DNA from: Lachnospiraceae bacterium UBA3850
Lineage (GTDB): Bacteria > Bacillota > Clostridia > Lachnospirales > Lachnospiraceae
Length of the DNA: 64,000 nucleotides
Direction of reading: 5' to 3'
Assembly (NCBI GenBank): GCA_002392655.1
Contig: DGHK01000009.1
Span: 1-64,000, forward strand
Shown here: positions 25,507 through 34,286 of the stretch, in pieces
How the letters are laid out: each line of letters opens with the position of its first letter
How positions within the stretch are numbered: the stretch's first letter is position 1
Translations under genes and position numbers: made by a program
Notes under the pieces: generated by a model
Seen by the model: only the letters and a program-made list of their open reading frames with translations
The model's database searches: none
What the model was told of the DNA's origin: nothing

Positions 25507-28221
25507 ATGGGCTTTTTCAGTAATCTGAAGGATAAGTTCTCTTCTTTGACCGGTGGTGGTAAAAAATCAAATAAGAGTACCGTTGAGCTTCAGTATGATA
25601 AGGCTATGAGTCTTTTTGAGAATGCAAATGGTAACGAAGCCATAGATATTCTTGAAGGAATAGCTGATATAGGTATCAACGAACAGACATATAAGCAGTT
25701 TGGTCTGGATGCTCTTAAGGTGCTTAGCGAGTTCTATGAGAACGGTGAGTACAGCAATACTAAAACCGAAAAAGATCTCAATAAGGCTGCTTCATATCTT
25801 GAGAAGTATACGAACCTCTCAAATGATGCAGAGATGATATACAAGGCCGGCAAGATGTATCTCGAGGCGCAGAACTTTTCAAAGGCTGTAACTCTTTTTG
25901 AAAAGGCTGCCAATGCGGGAGTTAAGTCAGCTTATATGAACCTCGGTTCTATCTATGAAAACGGACTTAGCAGAATTGATGAATACGGAAATAAGAGTGA
26001 GTTCATTATCCCTGTAGATCTTGACAGAGCTATGGCCTGGTATAAGCAGCTTGCTGATCTTGGTGATGAGAATGCCATGAAGGCTTATGACCGTGTTGAG
26101 TATGCAAGTCAGCATACTGATTCTCTTGAGTTCGAAGAGAAGGATAAGCTCTACACAGAGATTTCTGAGAAGCGTAAAGAGAAGGGTAAGGAACCAAGAT
26201 ACAAGATCATAGACCCGGCATCACTCCAGTATCAGTATACATATGTACATAATCAGGTTGATGGATATATCCACAAGCTTCCTAAGGATTGGGTTAAGAC
26301 CATCAACGAAGAGACTGATGAAGAGTATTATGCACCTAACCTTACATACAAGGATTTCGAGATGTATGTAAGCTATGACAGTATCCCGAGAGAGTCCAAG
26401 AAAACTCTTGAGAATTATCTGAGATACTGTAATGAGGCTTTTGATGAAGAGCTTCAGCTTAAGTCATATATAACAGAGTATGCAGATGGTATATGTACAA
26501 CCTTCTATCATAAAGAGATGAACAAGGGTATAGTTACATTTGCATTCTATCAGGGACGTAGACTTGCATGTATGAGATTCGTATGTGCTACTATGGAGAT
26601 TATAGAGCAGTACGAAGAAATCATCTTTGAAACAGCGAACTCATTTGCATTTGTAAATCCTACACGTGTCAGCGATCAGAGTCTTAACCGTAAGGATAAT
26701 CAGTACTACAGCGAAGCTGTTTACTGTTATTATCTGGAGGATTATGAAGGAGCCATGTCCAATGCCAAGCAGGCGCTTAAGCTTGGTTCTATCAAAGCTT
26801 CATATCTTCTTATTGATCTTTACTACGACAAGGATTCACCTTATCGTGATATCGAGAAGACTATCAGCTACGCTAAGCAGCTGTTTGAAGCTACTAAGGA
26901 TCCTGACCTTGCATTCCTTATCGGTAATATCTTCGATCAGGAGCGTAAGGATTATACCAAGGCTCTTAAGTGGTATGAGGATGCAGAGAGACTGGGACAC
27001 AAGAGAGTTCCTTTCTATCTCGGAAGATTCTACTATTATGGACTTCTTTCAACCGGAAGAGACGGAGAGAAGGCGCTTAAGTACTTCAAGCAGGCACAGG
27101 CAAATGGTATATCAGAAGCTGATGCTTATATCAATGATATCAAGGATCTCCACGGAGAGAACCTTCAGAGTGCTATAGATAAATGGGAAAGAGCCGTGAA
27201 GGCAGGTTCTGCTGCAACAGCACTTAAGGTTGCACTTATGAAGCAGAGTCAGGTGTTCTATATCGCTAATGATTATGAGATAGAGAAGGCATTCCTTGAA
27301 GCACTTGGTCTCGGAAGTACACAGGCTGCATATGAGCTTGGTAGGATATATGAGAGACAGGAGCTTAACCCTGAATTCTCAGGAGAGAAGAAGTCTCTTA
27401 AATACTACGAGAAAGCATTTGACAGTAATTACGAAGACTTTGATAAGGAGAATTTGTTCAAAGTTATTGAATATAAAGAGGAAAAGGGCGTTGCAGAAGA
27501 AGACATCATTAACCTCTATATGCAGAACGCATCTATGGCTTACGAGCCTGCTGTTGACAAGATCATATCGAAGGTTAAGTATCGTACACCTCAGATAAAT
27601 GAGCTTTATGAAGTTCTTATGAAGACTGCAGAGAGCGGTGATGATTCAGCGATTATCTGTATGAACAAGATGGAGAAGACCTATCCTGATCTTATCATCA
27701 AAGAACCTGAGAAGGATCAGAAGGTTATTGAGAATAAGTTCTTCCGTCTTATTGTTCCACGTTCAAGCGTAGCAACAATTGAGGATGATGGTGGTACTAT
27801 CAAGATTGCAGATTCGGTTATTGAGTTTGCCGTTGCAGAGCTTCCTATAAAGGTTGATTCTGAGGATGATTATCTGAAAATCTACAAGCTCATTCTTTCT
27901 GAATATCTTCCTGATGATAATGCTGAAATCATTATCGCAAATTCAAGAATGATCGGTTCAGGAATGAGAGAGTCAAAGGATAATGTACATAGTTTCAGTA
28001 TCCTTCTTATCAGCTCTAAGAACCAGTATCTGTTCAAGCTCAGCTCAAGAGATCGTAGACAGATGATCCAGTTCAAGGATGAGCTTATACAGATTGCCAA
28101 GTCACTTGTTGAGTCCGGTGAGATATACGTTTCCGAGGATGGATCCAGAAGAAATATCGGACTTGCAGCTATGCTTCATGCAACTGAGGGTGGCTTCCTG
28201 TCAATCGGTAAGGATGAATAA
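25507..28221 (+). CDS. Large Sel1/TPR-repeat protein
   Basis: 904 residues without signal peptide. Sel1-like helical repeats are visible at the N-terminal third (AVTLFEKAANAGVKSAYMNL) and again in the middle (YSEAVYCYYLEDYEGAMSNA, ALKWYEDAERLGHKRVPFYL, ALKYFKQAQANGISEADAY). A non-repeat domain of about 150 residues (about 235-385, KLPKDWVKTINEETDEEYYA) and a C-terminal domain (about 740-880) separate or follow them and look like the beta-rich domains of some secretion or stress proteins; I cannot name them. Sel1 repeats usually bind partner proteins. A strong GGAGG site and biased codons suggest high expression. The start MGFFSNLKDKFSSL is amphipathic. Confidence 0.82.
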   Translation: MGFFSNLKDKFSSLTGGGKKSNKSTVELQYDKAMSLFENANGNEAIDILEGIADIGINEQTYKQFGLDALKVLSEFYENGEYSNTKTEKDLNKAASYLEKYTNLSNDAEMIYKAGKMYLEAQNFSKAVTLFEKAANAGVKSAYMNLGSIYENGLSRIDEYGNKSEFIIPVDLDRAMAWYKQLADLGDENAMKAYDRVEYASQHTDSLEFEEKDKLYTEISEKRKEKGKEPRYKIIDPASLQYQYTYVHNQVDGYIHKLPKDWVKTINEETDEEYYAPNLTYKDFEMYVSYDSIPRESKKTLENYLRYCNEAFDEELQLKSYITEYADGICTTFYHKEMNKGIVTFAFYQGRRLACMRFVCATMEIIEQYEEIIFETANSFAFVNPTRVSDQSLNRKDNQYYSEAVYCYYLEDYEGAMSNAKQALKLGSIKASYLLIDLYYDKDSPYRDIEKTISYAKQLFEATKDPDLAFLIGNIFDQERKDYTKALKWYEDAERLGHKRVPFYLGRFYYYGLLSTGRDGEKALKYFKQAQANGISEADAYINDIKDLHGENLQSAIDKWERAVKAGSAATALKVALMKQSQVFYIANDYEIEKAFLEALGLGSTQAAYELGRIYERQELNPEFSGEKKSLKYYEKAFDSNYEDFDKENLFKVIEYKEEKGVAEEDIINLYMQNASMAYEPAVDKIISKVKYRTPQINELYEVLMKTAESGDDSAIICMNKMEKTYPDLIIKEPEKDQKVIENKFFRLIVPRSSVATIEDDGGTIKIADSVIEFAVAELPIKVDSEDDYLKIYKLILSEYLPDDNAEIIIANSRMIGSGMRESKDNVHSFSILLISSKNQYLFKLSSRDRRQMIQFKDELIQIAKSLVESGEIYVSEDGSRRNIGLAAMLHATEGGFLSIGKDE

Positions 28222-28239
28222 ACTGAATAGTTTTTATAT

Positions 28240-28362
28240 ATCTCAGGGCAGGGTGTGATTCCCGACCGGCGGTGAAGCTTTAAGCTGAGCCCGCGAGTTG
28301 CAGAAGCAGCTGATTCCGTGTAAATCGGAAGCCGACAGTAAAGTCTGGATGGGAGAGCATAT
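28240..28362 (+). ncRNA. FMN riboswitch (RFN element)
   Basis: All conserved blocks of the RFN element are seen in order: TCAGGGCAGGGTG, ATTCCCGACCGGCGGT, AGCCCGCGA, a variable hairpin, GATTCCGTGTAAATCGGAAG, CCGACAGTAAAGTCTGGATG and GGGAGAG. It senses flavin mononucleotide and, with the terminator at 28369-28400, should shut off the riboflavin genes that follow. Confidence 0.98.
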
Positions 28363-28368
28363 ATTATT

Positions 28369-28400
28369 AAAATGCCCTGTGTTATATACAGGGCATTTTT
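28369..28400 (+). terminator. Expression-platform terminator of the FMN riboswitch
   Basis: AAAATGCCCTGT pairs with ACAGGGCATTTTT across loop GTTATAT and ends in T. It is immediately downstream of the aptamer. Confidence 0.9.
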
Positions 28401-28409
28401 AATTGTAAA

Positions 28410-28655
28410 ATGCTGATAAGGCTAGTGAGTTTCACTCGAGGCCGTTTTGGGCCTCTGCCATATCGCTCTGCGATATGCAATCCTTCCTTCGGAAGTATTG
28501 ATTCTGCTACGCAGAATGCATCTGTCTTTCAGACAGACCCTCGATTCTCCGAATCGAGAGCTGATTCTGCGCTTAGCACTTCATGCGGCAGCTAGGGGAG
28601 CCCAAACCGTGCGAGAGCAGAGCCGAGAGGGGAACTGCATCTAGCTTATCAGCAT
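28410..28655 (+). repeat. Dispersed hairpin element, copy B, in the rib leader
   Basis: Outer arms are ATGCTGATAAG-GCTAG and CTAG-CTTATCAGCAT. Inside, in order: GAGGCC/GGCCTC with loop GTTTTG (28438-28455); CATATCGC/GCGATATG (28459-28477); CAATCCTTCC/GGAAGTATTG (28478-28500); ATTCTGC/GCAGAAT (28501-28517); TCTGTCT/AGACAGA (28521-28537); CTCGATTC/GAATCGAG (28540-28558); then GCTAGGGGAGCCCAAACCG. The same series is found at 35987-36263, with pairing kept but several bases changed. It sits in the transcribed leader between the FMN riboswitch terminator and ribD. Confidence 0.88.
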
Positions 28656-28691
28656 AGTAGCTTTAATTAAAATATGAGGAGATGATAAAAC

Positions 28692-29804
28692 ATGGCATAT
28701 GAAAAGAAATATATGGAGCGTGCCATAGAGCTCGCTAAGAGAGGAATCGGTGCAGTGAATCCGAATCCACTTGTCGGCGCGGTTATTGTAAAGGATGATC
28801 GTATTATAGGTGAGGGCTACCATACGAAATTCGGTGAGCTCCATGCAGAGCGCGAAGCTCTTAAGGATGCTGAGCAAAGAGGCGAGGATGTAGAGGATGC
28901 TGAGCTTTATGTAACACTTGAGCCCTGCTCTCATGAGGGAAAGCAGCCACCGTGTACTACAGCGATAATAGCAGCCGGAATAAAGAGAGTATATATCGGT
29001 TCAAATGATCCGAATCCTCTTGTAAACGGTAATGGAATATGGGAGCTCAGGACAGCAGGTATAGAGGTTGTAACTGGATGTATGAAGGAAGAGTGTGATG
29101 CATTCAATTATGTATTCTTCCATTATATAGAAAAGAGCACACCGTATGTTGTATATAAATATGCAATGACACTTGATGGTAAGCTCTGTACGAGGACAGG
29201 AAACAGTAAATGGATATCAAGCGAAGAGTCAAGGAACCTGGTACAATCCTTCAGAAATGAATACATGAGCATAATGGTAGGAATAAATACCGTCTTAAGA
29301 GATGATCCTTCACTTCTTTGCCACGATGAATATGGAAGAAATCCTATAAGAATTATATGTGACAGTGATCTGAAGATTCCTATGGAGTCCCAGATAGTAA
29401 AGACTGCAAAGGAAGCAAAAACATATATAGCATCACTCAGAGAAAATGAAAAGAGAAACCGTCAGAAGATAAGAGAATTAAAGGAACTTGGAATTGGAAC
29501 GCTGCTTCTTCCTGCAGATGAAAATGGAAATGTTGACGTGGAGAAGCTTATGATCCAGCTTGGTAAGATGAAAATTGATGCACTTCTTTTAGAGGGTGGC
29601 GGAGAGCTGGCCTATAGCATGTTATCCAAGGGTCTCGTAGATGAGGTAAGAGCATTTATAGCTCCGAAGATATTTGGTGGGTCAGATGTGCCTTCTCCGG
29701 TTCGAGGAAAAGGCGTGGATCTGGTCGAAGAAGCCTATAATTTCAGGCTTGATAAAATGAGCAGGATAAATGACGATATCTATGCCAGGTATCTGAAGGT
29801 ATAG
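28692..29804 (+). CDS. ribD: Bifunctional riboflavin deaminase/reductase RibD
   Basis: 370 residues. The N-terminal cytidine-deaminase-like domain deaminates 2,5-diamino-6-ribosylamino-pyrimidinone phosphate; zinc ligands are H51-A-E53 and the PCxxxxxxxPPC region with C79 and C88. The C-terminal DHFR-like reductase domain (from about 150, YVVYKYAMTLDGKL) reduces the sugar to ribityl. Both are full length. AGGAGATGA precedes the ATG. First gene of ribD-ribE-ribBA-ribH under the FMN riboswitch. Confidence 0.96.
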   Translation: MAYEKKYMERAIELAKRGIGAVNPNPLVGAVIVKDDRIIGEGYHTKFGELHAEREALKDAEQRGEDVEDAELYVTLEPCSHEGKQPPCTTAIIAAGIKRVYIGSNDPNPLVNGNGIWELRTAGIEVVTGCMKEECDAFNYVFFHYIEKSTPYVVYKYAMTLDGKLCTRTGNSKWISSEESRNLVQSFRNEYMSIMVGINTVLRDDPSLLCHDEYGRNPIRIICDSDLKIPMESQIVKTAKEAKTYIASLRENEKRNRQKIRELKELGIGTLLLPADENGNVDVEKLMIQLGKMKIDALLLEGGGELAYSMLSKGLVDEVRAFIAPKIFGGSDVPSPVRGKGVDLVEEAYNFRLDKMSRINDDIYARYLKV

Positions 29805-29817
29805 GAGGTGACATACT

Positions 29818-30468
29818 TTGTTTACCGGAATAATAGAAGATGTAGGTACTGTAAAGAGTATCAGCAGGGGACAAAGCTCTGCGATATTTACTATACAGTC
29901 CCAGAAGATACTCACAGATGTATCTGTTGGTGACAGCATAGCTGTAAATGGAGTCTGCCTGACTGCAACCAGTCTCGGCACAGATACATTTACGGCAGAT
30001 GTTATGCATGAGACATTAAACAGATCTACTCTCGGAACCTTGAAATCTGGTAGTTATGTAAACTTGGAACGAGCTATGGCTGCTGACGGAAGATTCGGGG
30101 GTCACATAGTTTCCGGGCATATAGACGGAACCGGAGTGATTACTGACATTAAACCTGATGACAACGCTGTCTGGTACACGATAAAAGCAGACGAAAGTAT
30201 AATCAGGCTGATAGTTGAAAAGGGTTCCATCGCAATAGACGGAATAAGCCTTACAGTTGCTTATGTAGATGACAACGTTTTCAAGGTATCAATAATACCA
30301 CACACGCTTAAAGAAACTGTTCTAAGCTACAGAAAAAAGGGTGACAGTGTCAATCTTGAAAACGATATCATAGGCAAATATGTTGAACGACTACTTACAT
30401 TTAAAGAATCACATAAAGAAAAAAAGGGTCTCAGAATGAGTACACTTATAGAAAACGGATTTATGTAA
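29818..30468 (+). CDS. ribE: Riboflavin synthase, alpha subunit
   Basis: 216 residues. It dismutates two molecules of 6,7-dimethyl-8-ribityllumazine to riboflavin. Two lumazine-binding repeats are seen, the first starting with FTGIIEDVGTV and the second with GGHIVSGHIDGTGVI. It begins with TTG, set by AGGAGGTGA at 29804-29812, and this gives the canonical MFTGII start. The C-terminal tail (KGLRMSTLIENGFM) is a little longer than usual. It follows ribD by 13 bp. Confidence 0.95.
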   Translation: MFTGIIEDVGTVKSISRGQSSAIFTIQSQKILTDVSVGDSIAVNGVCLTATSLGTDTFTADVMHETLNRSTLGTLKSGSYVNLERAMAADGRFGGHIVSGHIDGTGVITDIKPDDNAVWYTIKADESIIRLIVEKGSIAIDGISLTVAYVDDNVFKVSIIPHTLKETVLSYRKKGDSVNLENDIIGKYVERLLTFKESHKEKKGLRMSTLIENGFM

Positions 30469-30486
30469 TGAAGGGCGGAGATAGGA

Positions 30487-31683
30487 ATGGAATTTAATAC
30501 GATTGAAGAAATTCTCGAGGACATAAGAGCAGGAAAGCCGGTGGTCATCCTGGATGATGAGGAGAGAGAGAATGAAGGCGATGTAATATTCGCAGCAGAA
30601 CATGCGACAACAGAAAATGTGAATTTTATGGCAAAGTATGCCAGAGGACTTATATGCATGCCAATGGATGAATACTATAGTGATAAGTATAATCTGCCTC
30701 AGATGTGTATAGTTAATACAGATAATCACACGACTGCATTTTCCGTATCTATTGATCACGTTGATACTACGACCGGTATATCTGCTGTCGAGAGAGGACT
30801 TACTGCAAGGAAGTTTGCTGACGATAGCTCTACCAAGAATGATTTCAGAAGACCGGGGCATATGTTTCCGCTTCAGGCCAAAAAAGGTGGAGTCATAGAG
30901 AGAGCTGGCCATACAGAAGCAACCGTCGATCTCTGCAGACTGGCAGGTTGTAAGCCTGTAGGTCTTTGTTGTGAGATTATGAATGATGACGGAACAATGG
31001 CGAGACTTGATGATCTCGTAAAATTTTCCGATGAGCATAAGCTCAGGATATCAACCATAGAAAAGCTGGTGCAGTACAGAAAAGAGCATGAGGTTTTTGT
31101 TGAGGAGGTTTCTAGCGCGAAGCTTCCTACCAGATATGGAGAGTTTATAATCCACGGCTTCATCAATAAGCTGAACGGGGAACATCATGTGGCCCTCACA
31201 ATGGGTGAGATCACAGAGGAACCGATACTTGTCAGAGTACATTCGGAGTGTCTCACAGGAGATGCATTTGGCTCAGCGAAGTGCGACTGCGGACAGCAGC
31301 TCGACGCCGCAATGAAGAGAATAGCCGAGGAAGGAAGAGGTGTACTGCTCTATATGAGACAGGAGGGCCGCGGAATAGGTCTTATAAACAAGATAAGAGC
31401 CTATGCACTTCAGGATCAGGGACGAGATACAGTTCAGGCAAATGTAGAACTCGGATTTCCGGCTGATGCTCGTGATTATACCACGGGAACACAGATACTT
31501 GTGGAGCTTGGTGTGAGGCAGATGAGACTTATGACCAATAATCCTGACAAGGTTTACGGACTTAAGGGTTATAAGCTCGATATTGTTGAGAGAGTACCTA
31601 TAGAGATAGCGCCATCTGCTTATGATCTTTTCTACCTGCAGACAAAGAAAGAGAAGATGGGGCACATGTTAAGTGATATATAA
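30487..31683 (+). CDS. ribBA: Bifunctional DHBP synthase / GTP cyclohydrolase II
   Basis: 398 residues. The N-terminal RibB half makes 3,4-dihydroxy-2-butanone 4-phosphate from ribulose 5-phosphate ([19 protein letters not shown], and [13 protein letters not shown]). The C-terminal RibA half opens GTP as the first step of riboflavin synthesis; its zinc Cys are in [17 protein letters not shown] and the catalytic segment is [25 protein letters not shown] lies upstream. Fused ribBA is standard in this phylum. Confidence 0.97.
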   Translation: MEFNTIEEILEDIRAGKPVVILDDEERENEGDVIFAAEHATTENVNFMAKYARGLICMPMDEYYSDKYNLPQMCIVNTDNHTTAFSVSIDHVDTTTGISAVERGLTARKFADDSSTKNDFRRPGHMFPLQAKKGGVIERAGHTEATVDLCRLAGCKPVGLCCEIMNDDGTMARLDDLVKFSDEHKLRISTIEKLVQYRKEHEVFVEEVSSAKLPTRYGEFIIHGFINKLNGEHHVALTMGEITEEPILVRVHSECLTGDAFGSAKCDCGQQLDAAMKRIAEEGRGVLLYMRQEGRGIGLINKIRAYALQDQGRDTVQANVELGFPADARDYTTGTQILVELGVRQMRLMTNNPDKVYGLKGYKLDIVERVPIEIAPSAYDLFYLQTKKEKMGHMLSDI

Positions 31684-31701
31684 AAATGGAGGATAATCAA
31701 G

Positions 31702-32163
31702 ATGAAAATTGAAGGAAATGTAGTAGCTAAGAAGGATGTGAAGATAGGAATTGTAGCAGCAAGATTCAATGAGTTTATAGTTTCAAAGCTCGTTGAAGGA
31801 GCAAAGGACGGACTTGTAAGACATGATGTTTCTGAAGAGAATATAGATGTTGCATGGGTACCGGGTGCATTTGAGATTCCTCTTATTGCCAAGAAGATGG
31901 CAAAGTCCGGAAAGTATGATGCAATCATCTGTCTAGGTACAGTAATCAGAGGTGAGACAAGCCATTATGATTATGTATGTGCAGAGGTAAGCAAGGGTAT
32001 AGCTCAGGTAAGCCTTGAGGCTGAGCTTCCTGTTATGTTTGGAATTCTTACTACTGATACTATAGAGCAGGCCGTTGTAAGAGCCGGTACAAAGGCAGGC
32101 AACAAGGGTTATGACTGTGCACTTGGTGCAATCGAGATGATCAACCTCATGGAGAATATCTAA
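31702..32163 (+). CDS. ribH: 6,7-dimethyl-8-ribityllumazine synthase
   Basis: 153 residues. It condenses the ribitylaminouracil with the butanone phosphate to give lumazine. The substrate loops [16 protein letters not shown] and [15 protein letters not shown] are intact. TGGAGG precedes the ATG. The stop TAA shares one base with the ATG of the HAD gene that follows, so that gene is in the same operon. Confidence 0.97.
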   Translation: MKIEGNVVAKKDVKIGIVAARFNEFIVSKLVEGAKDGLVRHDVSEENIDVAWVPGAFEIPLIAKKMAKSGKYDAIICLGTVIRGETSHYDYVCAEVSKGIAQVSLEAELPVMFGILTTDTIEQAVVRAGTKAGNKGYDCALGAIEMINLMENI

Positions 32164-32948
32164 TGAATCTTCTTTTTTTCGACATTGATGGAACTCTCAT
32201 AACAGACGACGAGAGAAGGATACTTCCTGATTCTGCGAGAGATGCCATAAGACTTGCAAGAGAAAAGGGCGATATGGCATTTATAAATACAGGACGAGTG
32301 TTCTGTAACATCGATCCTTTTATCAGAGATGTGGGTTTTGACGGCTATGTCTGCGGATGCGGAGGATATATACGCGTTGGTGACAAGGTTCTCTATCATA
32401 AGCTTTACAGTCAGGAGGTCTGCAGAAAGCTTGCATATGACTGCAGACGTTATGGCTTTACAGCTATTTTTGAGCAGGCTGAAAAAAACTGCTTTGATAA
32501 GGAGATGAATAGTCCTTTCAGAGATACTATAGTGAGTTATTTCTCTAAGAATAAGGCTGAACTTATCGATGATATAGAGGATCCGGGATTTGTATTCGAT
32601 AAGTTTTCGGCCTGGTATGACGATAACAGTGATCACGAGGGCTTCAAAGCGGCTATTTCTCCATATTTTGATTATATAGACAGAGAGGGAACCTTCTGTG
32701 AGATGAAACCAAAGGGACATAGCAAGGCTATAGGAATCAAGTTTTTGCTTGACTTCTTTGGACTATCAATTCATAATGCATATGTATTCGGGGATGGTAA
32801 TAATGACCTGGATATGTTGAAATATGCTCAAAATAGTGTCTGTATGGGCAGTGGAAGTGAGCTCGCTATTAAGACGGCTTCCTATGTAACGGACAGTGTT
32901 TTGGACAATGGGATATATAATGCGATGAAGCATTATGGTCTCATATGA
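32163..32948 (+). CDS. Cof-type HAD phosphatase in the riboflavin operon
   Basis: 261 residues. It is a HAD subfamily IIB enzyme: motif I FFDIDGTLI, motif II NTGR, cap domain at about 85-190, Lys in PKGHSKAIGIK, motif IV GDGNNDLDML. Relatives (YcsE of B. subtilis, YbjI and YigB of E. coli) dephosphorylate 5-amino-6-(5-phosphoribitylamino)uracil, the step in riboflavin synthesis that has no dedicated gene in most operons. The 1-nt overlap with ribH makes that role likely here. The activity itself is an inference; other Cof proteins hydrolyse sugar phosphates or FMN. Confidence 0.9.
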   Translation: MNLLFFDIDGTLITDDERRILPDSARDAIRLAREKGDMAFINTGRVFCNIDPFIRDVGFDGYVCGCGGYIRVGDKVLYHKLYSQEVCRKLAYDCRRYGFTAIFEQAEKNCFDKEMNSPFRDTIVSYFSKNKAELIDDIEDPGFVFDKFSAWYDDNSDHEGFKAAISPYFDYIDREGTFCEMKPKGHSKAIGIKFLLDFFGLSIHNAYVFGDGNNDLDMLKYAQNSVCMGSGSELAIKTASYVTDSVLDNGIYNAMKHYGLI

Positions 32949-32966
32949 TATGAGGATATATGATAT

Positions 32967-33791
32967 ATGAAACTTTTAGATGTATTTGTTAATTCTATAA
33001 TAAGACCAAAGGCGCTTGTAGATGTAACAATCGAGACAAGAAACAGATTCAAGAGATATGTTGTATTTATAAGTATATTTGTAACGCTTATGATATTTGT
33101 GATTCCCGTTATGTGCAGAATCATATCCTTTGGCGGTTTTGATAAGCTCTTTACAGAGACTATGCCTGAGATCAGAATGAATGACGGCAAGCTTGAAGCT
33201 GATAAGAAGTTTGAGATGAATCTGGGATATGCGGACATACTTATTGACACAACTATCTCGGAATATAAGTTTGATAATTTCACAACAGAAGGATACTTCA
33301 TAGCTATCGGGTCTGATACTACGAAGTTTGTAAGAGTGGGAGATAAGAAGGATCCCGAGTCATACTCGGTCATCTATGCTTATAAGAACAGTGAGCTGTT
33401 TCCGAGCAGTTTCAATAATGCTTTTCTTGTGAAATGTATCCCAGTTCTTTACATCGCATTTTTCTTTACATTTGCAGTCCTTGCGCTGATAACAGGACTC
33501 AGATATATGCTATTTGCTGTAGTTTATGCCTTCCTTTCAAGGAGCCTGACTACAATCATAAAAGTAGAGATGTCCTTTAAGGATGCGATACATCTGTGCT
33601 TCTATGCCCAGACGATAGCCATTCTTTTTACAAATATGAATACGGCGATAGGATATATAGTTTATCCTACGTTTGCGTCAATCATAGGAGTTATCATAAC
33701 CGTAGTTGTTATTCACAAGGCTGTGAGACCGCATATGCCTAGTCTTGATGAGCTTATGAATAACATGAAGAATAATGATTTTATGAAGTAA
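32967..33791 (+). CDS. DUF1189-like membrane protein
   Basis: 274 residues. A first helix lies at about 28-52 (YVVFISIFVTLMIFVIPVM), then an external domain of about 100 residues (EIRMNDGKLEADKKFEM), then three to four helices from about 150 to 255. The layout and the short motif resemble DUF1189, a family of unknown role. It follows the HAD gene by 18 bp, so it may be transcribed with the rib operon. Its last 11 bp overlap the 3' end of the convergent CYTH gene and no terminator separates them. Confidence 0.7.
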   Translation: MKLLDVFVNSIIRPKALVDVTIETRNRFKRYVVFISIFVTLMIFVIPVMCRIISFGGFDKLFTETMPEIRMNDGKLEADKKFEMNLGYADILIDTTISEYKFDNFTTEGYFIAIGSDTTKFVRVGDKKDPESYSVIYAYKNSELFPSSFNNAFLVKCIPVLYIAFFFTFAVLALITGLRYMLFAVVYAFLSRSLTTIIKVEMSFKDAIHLCFYAQTIAILFTNMNTAIGYIVYPTFASIIGVIITVVVIHKAVRPHMPSLDELMNNMKNNDFMK

Positions 33792-34275
33792 GACGTCTGC
33801 TTTTTTCGAGGAGTTCTCTTATCTCGTCAGGACTCATAGTGCTGAGAGAGGAGTTCTGATACTCGGGATATTCGCTTACATCACAGTATAAATAGCCGGG
33901 AGCTTTGTAGCTTTCGGCTTTTTCTATTGATTCATATTCTATCTCTGCTATGATCAGTCCTTCATATATTCCGTGGAATACATCCAGCTCAAGTGTGTAA
34001 CCGTCATCGAGCGGTATCTTGTACCTGTCCTTTTCAATCAGATTGCCTCTTACCATAGTACTTAGCTCGCTGAATTCCTGATAACTCAGTGGCTTTTCAA
34101 TCTCGATTCTTTCGATGAGACCTCTTGACTTGATGGTAAGTATATACTCGTCATCGTATTTTCTTATCCTGACAACCGGATTGTTACTTATGTATCCCTG
34201 GGATATGCTATGTTTATCGTTTAAATTAAGACCTTCCGGGATTTCTCCCAGAAGGTATTTTCTCTCTATTTCCAT
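33781..34275 (-). CDS. CYTH-domain phosphohydrolase (triphosphate tunnel metalloenzyme)
   Basis: 164 residues. EIERKYLL at the N-terminus is the ExExK signature of CYTH enzymes. Further beta strands carry the charged tunnel residues (VRIRKYDDEYILTIKSRG, ELDVFHG, IAEIEYES). Bacterial members act on tripolyphosphate or other triphosphates. It starts 11 bp after the pyrophosphatase gene on the same strand, with AGAGGA as its site, which makes an operon of two phosphate-releasing enzymes. The exact substrate cannot be told. Confidence 0.88.
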   Translation of the reverse strand: MEIERKYLLGEIPEGLNLNDKHSISQGYISNNPVVRIRKYDDEYILTIKSRGLIERIEIEKPLSYQEFSELSTMVRGNLIEKDRYKIPLDDGYTLELDVFHGIYEGLIIAEIEYESIEKAESYKAPGYLYCDVSEYPEYQNSSLSTMSPDEIRELLEKSRRLTS

Positions 34276-34286
34276 TAATATGTCCT

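Noticed and set aside
28410..28644. Small plus-strand frames within the hairpin element
   Set aside because: They have no ribosome binding site and simply cross the palindromes.
28410..28655. Miniature transposon with fixed ends as a simple label for the repeat
   Set aside because: Outer arms differ between copies and no target duplication is clear, so I call it a dispersed element of unknown origin.
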